The translations under genes and the position numbers were made by a program. This document shows positions 60,157-64,000 of a stretch of 64,000 nt of DNA, piece by piece (position 1 is the stretch's first letter; each line of letters starts with the position of its first letter). The notes beneath the pieces were generated by a model. It was not told the origin of the DNA. It was given only the letters and a program-made list of their open reading frames with translations, and made no database searches. This DNA is from Microbacterium sp. HD4P20 (GTDB taxonomy: Bacteria; Actinomycetota; Actinomycetes; Actinomycetales; Microbacteriaceae), in assembly GCF_019449275.2 (NCBI RefSeq), contig NZ_JAHZQZ020000006.1, positions 62,001 through 126,000 on the forward strand, given 5' to 3'.

Positions 60157-61227
60157 ATGGCGAACGAACCGATCATCGAAGCGCAGGGTTTGACCAAGCG
60201 CTTCTCCGTCAAGAAGAAGACCGTCGAGGCGGTCACCGACCTCACGTTCCAGGTCGCGCGCGGCGAGCTCGTCGCGTTCCTGGGACCCAACGGCGCAGGC
60301 AAGTCGACCAGCCTGCGCATGCTCACCACTCTCATCCCGCCGACCTCGGGCACCGCGCGCGTGGTCGGCTACGACATTCTGCGCCGTCCGGCCGATGTGC
60401 GGGCACGCATCGGCTACGTGGGGCAGCTCACCAGCGGCAGCTTCTCGCAACGGGCGCGCGACGAGCTGCTCAGCCAGGGCGCGTTCTACGGCATGAGCAA
60501 ACCGGCAGCCCGCAAGCGGGCCGACGAGCTCATCGAGTCGCTCGACCTCGCGGGCTTCGCGAACCGCTCGGTGCAGCAGCTGTCGGGCGGGCAGAAGCGC
60601 CGGCTCGACGTGGCACTCGGCCTGATGCACGCGCCGCCGCTCATCTTCCTCGATGAGCCGTCGACGGGGCTCGACCCGCAGAGCCGGGCGAACCTGTGGC
60701 AGCACATCCTCGAGCTGCGCGCGAAATACGGCACGACCGTCTTCCTCACCACGCACTACCTCGAAGAGGCCGACCGCTACGCCGAGCGCGTCATGGTCAT
60801 GGACAAGGGCCGCGTGATCGCCGACGACACGGCAACACGGCTCAAGGCGAACCTCGCCGGTGACCTGCTCACCTTCGGGTTCGCGACGGACGCGGATGCC
60901 GAGCGCGCGGCCGCCGTCATCCAGCAGCTCACCGATCGCGAGGTGCGGCGCGAGGGTGCAGCATCTGTAGTTCTCACGGCACCCGAGGGCGACGCGCTCC
61001 TGCCGGCGGCGGTGCGCGCGCTGGACGTGGCCGGCCTGCAAGTGCAGCGCGCCACGGGCGTGCCGCCCACCCTCGACGACGTGTTCCTGGCGCTGACCGG
61101 GCGCACGCTGCGCGAGGCGGGCGAGGGCGAGCCTGTCGAAGAAGAGAGCGAAGAGACTCCGGATGCCGCGGCCGAAGCATCCGGTGCCGCCCCACAGGTG
61201 GCAGAGAAGACGGGAGCGAACCGATGA
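60157..61227 (+). CDS. DrrA-type ABC exporter ATP-binding protein
   Basis: A 356-residue ATPase of the daunorubicin-resistance (DrrA) family. GPNGAGKST (Walker A) lies at about 43-51, LSGGQKRRLDVALGL is the signature, and IFLDEPSTGLDP Walker B. The DrrA-type C-terminal region contains VPPTLDDVFLALTGRTLRE, followed by an unusually acidic, Ala-rich tail of about 35 residues. It overlaps the permease by ATGA. It should power efflux of a hydrophobic drug or lipid. Confidence 0.92.
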   Translation: MANEPIIEAQGLTKRFSVKKKTVEAVTDLTFQVARGELVAFLGPNGAGKSTSLRMLTTLIPPTSGTARVVGYDILRRPADVRARIGYVGQLTSGSFSQRARDELLSQGAFYGMSKPAARKRADELIESLDLAGFANRSVQQLSGGQKRRLDVALGLMHAPPLIFLDEPSTGLDPQSRANLWQHILELRAKYGTTVFLTTHYLEEADRYAERVMVMDKGRVIADDTATRLKANLAGDLLTFGFATDADAERAAAVIQQLTDREVRREGAASVVLTAPEGDALLPAAVRALDVAGLQVQRATGVPPTLDDVFLALTGRTLREAGEGEPVEEESEETPDAAAEASGAAPQVAEKTGANR

Positions 61228-62021
61228 CCACGACCAGCGCAACCCAGCGACCCGACACCGCGGTGCGGGTCAACCCTGCGCGCGACACCTGGAACGTGCT
61301 CACGCGCGAGCTCAAGCCGGTCGTGCGCGACCCCTTCTCACTCATCTTCAGCCTCGTGCAGCCGCTGGTGTTCCTGGGGCTGTTCGCGCCGCTGCTGATC
61401 GGCTCGTCGGGCGCTCCGGTCGGCGAGACGCTGCAGTGGTTCGTGCCGGGCGTGCTCGTGATGATCGTGCTGTTCGGCACCGGCGCGACCGGATCGAACC
61501 TGCAGTACGAGATGATGACGGGCTCGCACGAGCGCACGCTGGTCGCACCGCTGGCTCGGTCGTCGCTGCTGGTGGGCCGCGCGCTGAAAGAGATCGTGCC
61601 GATCATCGTGCAGGCGCTGATCATCGTGCTGATCGCGTGGCCGTTCGGCTTCAGGATCGACGTGGCCGGGCTCATCATCGGCCTCGTGCTGCTCGCGGTC
61701 TTCGGTGTCGGCCTCGGCTCGCTGTCGTACACGCTCGCGCTGAAGACGAAGGACCGCGAGTGGCTGTTCTGGGGAGTGCAGCAGACTCTGATCTTCCCGC
61801 TGCTGATCCTGTCGGGCATGCTGCTGCCGCTCGATGACGCGCCGGGCTGGATGCGCGCCGTCGCCACGGTGAACCCGATCAACTGGGTCGTGCAGGCCGA
61901 GCGCGCGCTGTTCGCCGGCGACCTCGGCAACATCGCGGTGCTGTGGGGATGGGTGGCCGCGGTCATCCTGGCGCTGCTCGGCCTGTGGGCCGGAATCCGG
62001 GCCATGCGCAAGAGCAGCTGA
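61224..62021 (+). CDS. DrrB-type ABC exporter permease
   Basis: A 265-residue ABC-2 permease with six spans. An N-terminal cytoplasmic RELKPVVRDPFSLI motif, FVPGVLVMIVLFGT and WMRAVATVNPINWVVQAERALF match the DrrB family. It forms a complete exporter with 60157-61227. A strong hairpin follows directly at 62027-62063. Confidence 0.92.
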   Translation: MTTTSATQRPDTAVRVNPARDTWNVLTRELKPVVRDPFSLIFSLVQPLVFLGLFAPLLIGSSGAPVGETLQWFVPGVLVMIVLFGTGATGSNLQYEMMTGSHERTLVAPLARSSLLVGRALKEIVPIIVQALIIVLIAWPFGFRIDVAGLIIGLVLLAVFGVGLGSLSYTLALKTKDREWLFWGVQQTLIFPLLILSGMLLPLDDAPGWMRAVATVNPINWVVQAERALFAGDLGNIAVLWGWVAAVILALLGLWAGIRAMRKSS

Positions 62022-62026
62022 GTGAA

Positions 62027-62063
62027 GGAACGCGGATGCCGGGGGCACCGGCATCCGCGTTCC
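62027..62063 (+). terminator. 16-bp stem terminator after the exporter
   Basis: GGAACGCGGATGCCGG (62027-62042) pairs perfectly with CCGGCATCCGCGTTCC (62048-62063) across a 5-base loop, 5 bases after the permease stop. No T-run. Confidence 0.75.
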
Positions 62064-62087
62064 GCCTCGGACCGGCGCGCAGTCTTC

Positions 62088-62192
62088 GGTCGTTGTGCGA
62101 GCGGAGCGAGTCGAAACGCCTGGGCCGGTGTCGGCGCGGTGGTTCGGGGCGTTTCGACTCGCTCGTTCCTCGCTGGCTCAAGGAGCGAGGCC
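62088..62192. repeat. inverted pair of short intergenic repeats
   Basis: GGTCGTTGTGCGAGCGGAGC and GAGTCGAAACGCC (62088-62120) form the reverse complement of the same family as 57984-58025, and GGGGCGTTTCGACTCGCTCG (from 62146) is a forward copy. GCTCAAGGAGCGAGGCC ends it. The two could fold on each other. Confidence 0.7.
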
Positions 62193-62287
62193 TGCGTGCC
62201 CGCGCGCATTCCGCGCCTCGGCAACAGGTCTGCAACGGCTCCGGCATACGGTAAGGGCGGCTTTGCGCGCGGTCCTAGGATCAGAGA

Positions 62288-64000
62288 ATGACACAGGCGA
62301 CGCGGCGGGCCATCCTCGCCGTCGTCACCGGCATCGTCCTGCTCGCCCTCGGATTCGGCGTCGCCGTCGTCGTGGGCGATGCGCTGGGCATCCGCACCGA
62401 GCCCGCCGCGCAGATGCAGCCCGCTGCTCCCGTCGTGCCGGCGGTCGCGGTCCCCGCGACCCCTCCGTCGATCTCATCGTTAGACGTTCCGACGACCGAA
62501 CGTGTCGAGGTCGCCGTCGAAGAACTGCTGGACGCCGTCGCCGACGCGCCGGAACGTGTGGGGGAGACATCCGTCACCGTCACCCTCCTGCCGACGCTTC
62601 GACCCGAGACGAGCGACGGATACACGCTCGAGGGCGACGCGACGGCGCTGCGAGTCTCGGCCCTGTCGGAGAACGGCGCCACTCGTGCCATCTACGACCT
62701 CGCCGCGGCGGTGCGGGCGGCGCGACCGCTGACCGACCTGATCGGCACACACGAGTCGTCGCGCCTGCCGCTGCGGATGACCGATCTCGGCGCGGTCGGC
62801 GTGACCCCCGACCCGGCCGAATGGGAGGCGGGCGACGACTATTCGCACGCGTCGAAGGCCTTCGCCGATGTGCTCCAGCCCGAGGCGCCGTACATCGACG
62901 ACGCGGCGCTCGCCGACGCGTACGAGGACTTCGACGGCTTCCTGCGTCACTCGCTCGCGAACGGGTTCAACGCCGTGGCGTTCCCCGGGTTCGTCGAGTT
63001 CGTCACCTTCGACGATGCCCCTGGTGGCCCCGTCTACGCCGACGCCGATGACCACCGAGACAAGGCCCTCGCACTGCGCGAGGCGTTCGCGCCGTTCTGG
63101 GAGCGCGCCGACGAGCTCGGCATGAAGGTGTTCCTGCGCACCGACATGCTCGCGCTCACCGGACCGCTCGAGCAGTACCTCATCGACCGCTTCGGATCGC
63201 TCGACACCGAGAACCCCGAATTCTGGGATGCCTACACCGCCGGCCTCGATGAGCTGTACGACGCGGTGCCGGCCCTGGACGGCGTCCTCATCCGCATCGG
63301 CGAGGCAGGCCCCGTCTACGACGTGGACGGCTGGGACTACTACTCCGCGCTCGAGGTGACCACGGTCGACGCCGTGCGGGTGATGCTCGAAGCTTTCACG
63401 GGGCAGGCCGAGGCATCCGAGCGCGAAGTCATCTTCCGCACGTGGTCGGTCGGCGTCGGCGCCGTCGGCGACATGCACACCAACGCCGAGTCGTACGAGG
63501 CGGTGCTCGGCGGCATCGACTCGCCGGCGCTCATCGTGTCGACCAAGTACACGCTGGGCGACTTCTACACGTGGCTGCCGCTCAACGACACCCTCGAGCA
63601 GGGCTCGCAGCGCCGGATCGTCGAGCTGCAGAGCCGACGCGAGTTCGAGAACTACGGCGCGTTCCCGAATGACCTCGGCCCGGAGTACCAGTGGGCGCTG
63701 CAGGAGCTGCTCGCCGCGAACGATCAGCTCGAGGGCGTGTGGGTGTGGACGCAGGACGGCGGACCATGGCGCGCCGGACCCATGTCGCTGTACCTCAAGG
63801 CCGGGTTCTGGCAGCTGTACGAACTGAACACGCAGGTGGCGGCATCCCTCGCCCGTGATCCTTCGGTCGATGTCACTCAGGTCACCGCGGACTGGGCCAG
63901 GGAGTGGTTCTCGGACGACCCCGCGACCGTCGAGGCGATTGTGGAAGCGATGACGCACTCGCGCGAGGCGATCGCTCAGGGCATGTACATCGAGCCGTTC
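62288..64000 (+). CDS. membrane-anchored alpha-glucuronidase-like glycoside hydrolase (partial, runs off window end)
   Basis: 571 codons are present and the frame is open at base 64000. An N-terminal span (about 8-30) anchors or exports the protein. Residues about 70-140 (SDGYTLEG, then GATRAIYDLAAAV) resemble the beta/alpha domain that precedes the barrel in GH20 and GH67 enzymes. A TIM-barrel-like region follows, with LIRIGEAGP (a likely catalytic Glu), YTLGDFYTW and GVWVWTQDGG. The best guess is alpha-glucuronidase-like (GH67/GH115 style). Family assignment is tentative because the C-terminus is missing. Confidence 0.6.
   Translation, partial: MTQATRRAILAVVTGIVLLALGFGVAVVVGDALGIRTEPAAQMQPAAPVVPAVAVPATPPSISSLDVPTTERVEVAVEELLDAVADAPERVGETSVTVTLLPTLRPETSDGYTLEGDATALRVSALSENGATRAIYDLAAAVRAARPLTDLIGTHESSRLPLRMTDLGAVGVTPDPAEWEAGDDYSHASKAFADVLQPEAPYIDDAALADAYEDFDGFLRHSLANGFNAVAFPGFVEFVTFDDAPGGPVYADADDHRDKALALREAFAPFWERADELGMKVFLRTDMLALTGPLEQYLIDRFGSLDTENPEFWDAYTAGLDELYDAVPALDGVLIRIGEAGPVYDVDGWDYYSALEVTTVDAVRVMLEAFTGQAEASEREVIFRTWSVGVGAVGDMHTNAESYEAVLGGIDSPALIVSTKYTLGDFYTWLPLNDTLEQGSQRRIVELQSRREFENYGAFPNDLGPEYQWALQELLAANDQLEGVWVWTQDGGPWRAGPMSLYLKAGFWQLYELNTQVAASLARDPSVDVTQVTADWAREWFSDDPATVEAIVEAMTHSREAIAQGMYIEPF

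Noticed and set aside
62480..63958. A 492-codon minus-strand frame at the window end
   Set aside because: Antisense to the alpha-glucuronidase-like gene, with typical high-GC shadow composition.
1..64000. Insertion sequences, prophage or integrative element genes
   Set aside because: No transposase, integrase, terminase or conjugation protein motif was found in any frame; only short non-coding repeats are present.

Overview
The window is high-GC DNA with frequent GTG starts, ATGA/GTGA start-stop overlaps, apparently leaderless genes, long GC-only hairpin terminators without T-runs, and GCATCC/GGATGC-rich coding sequence. Together with the gene families present, this suggests a Gram-positive actinobacterium, most likely Microbacteriaceae (Microbacterium-like). 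I see no transposase, integrase, phage, CRISPR or rRNA gene. The window looks like chromosomal catabolic and cell-surface DNA.

1-4.3 kb: an ECF41-type sigma factor locus. It holds a SigJ-like sigma factor with a fused SnoaL-like domain, a coupled gene encoding a free-standing copy of that domain, two paralogous NmrA/epimerase-like oxidoreductases and the start of an alpha/beta hydrolase. Three of these genes carry the same promoter layout ((T/C)GTCACA-N17-GTCGT). A divergent ArsR/SRPBCC pair follows, with start codons only 16 bp apart.

4.3-22.5 kb: an amine/amide catabolic island. A ten-gene minus-strand operon encodes a copper amine oxidase, a complete dipeptide-type ABC transporter, a NylC-like P1 hydrolase, a PaiB-like flavoprotein, a C45 (penicillin acyltransferase-like) hydrolase and a membrane protein. 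It diverges from a LacI regulator across a perfect 18-bp palindrome. The LacI gene is coupled to a glutarate-type class III CoA transferase. A PucR regulator then faces a three-gene operon of omega-amino acid aminotransferase, glutaryl-CoA dehydrogenase-like enzyme and semialdehyde dehydrogenase. Together these would convert a C5 amine or 5-aminovalerate through glutarate and glutaryl-CoA towards crotonyl-CoA.

22.5-25.4 kb: small accessory genes (alpha/beta hydrolase, membrane protein, quinone oxidoreductase) and a palindromic tandem-repeat array at 23.4-23.7 kb.

25.4-41.3 kb: a glycan-utilisation locus. On the minus strand run a substrate-binding lipoprotein, permease, fused permease-ATPase, ATPase, GH3, beta-lactamase-fold esterase, GH43, a possible 32-residue ORF and a DUF5605-type glycosidase. 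Divergently lie a TetR regulator and a GH2 enzyme, with paired operators between.

41.4-44.1 kb: a DUF6326-like membrane protein and TetR regulator diverging over three GTAC-N3-GTAC sites, an alcohol dehydrogenase and a truncated SRPBCC remnant. 44.1-57.8 kb: a cell-surface locus with a DUF2807-like lipoprotein, a DUF916-like LAXTG protein, a second lipoprotein, a secreted purple-acid-phosphatase-like enzyme, a WxL-like secreted protein, a 1643-residue GH92 mannosidase and a secreted serine hydrolase. 58-64 kb: acetolactate decarboxylase, a tRNA-like sequence, short intergenic repeats, a WYL regulator diverging from a DrrAB-type exporter, and the start of a membrane-anchored alpha-glucuronidase-like enzyme that runs off the end.
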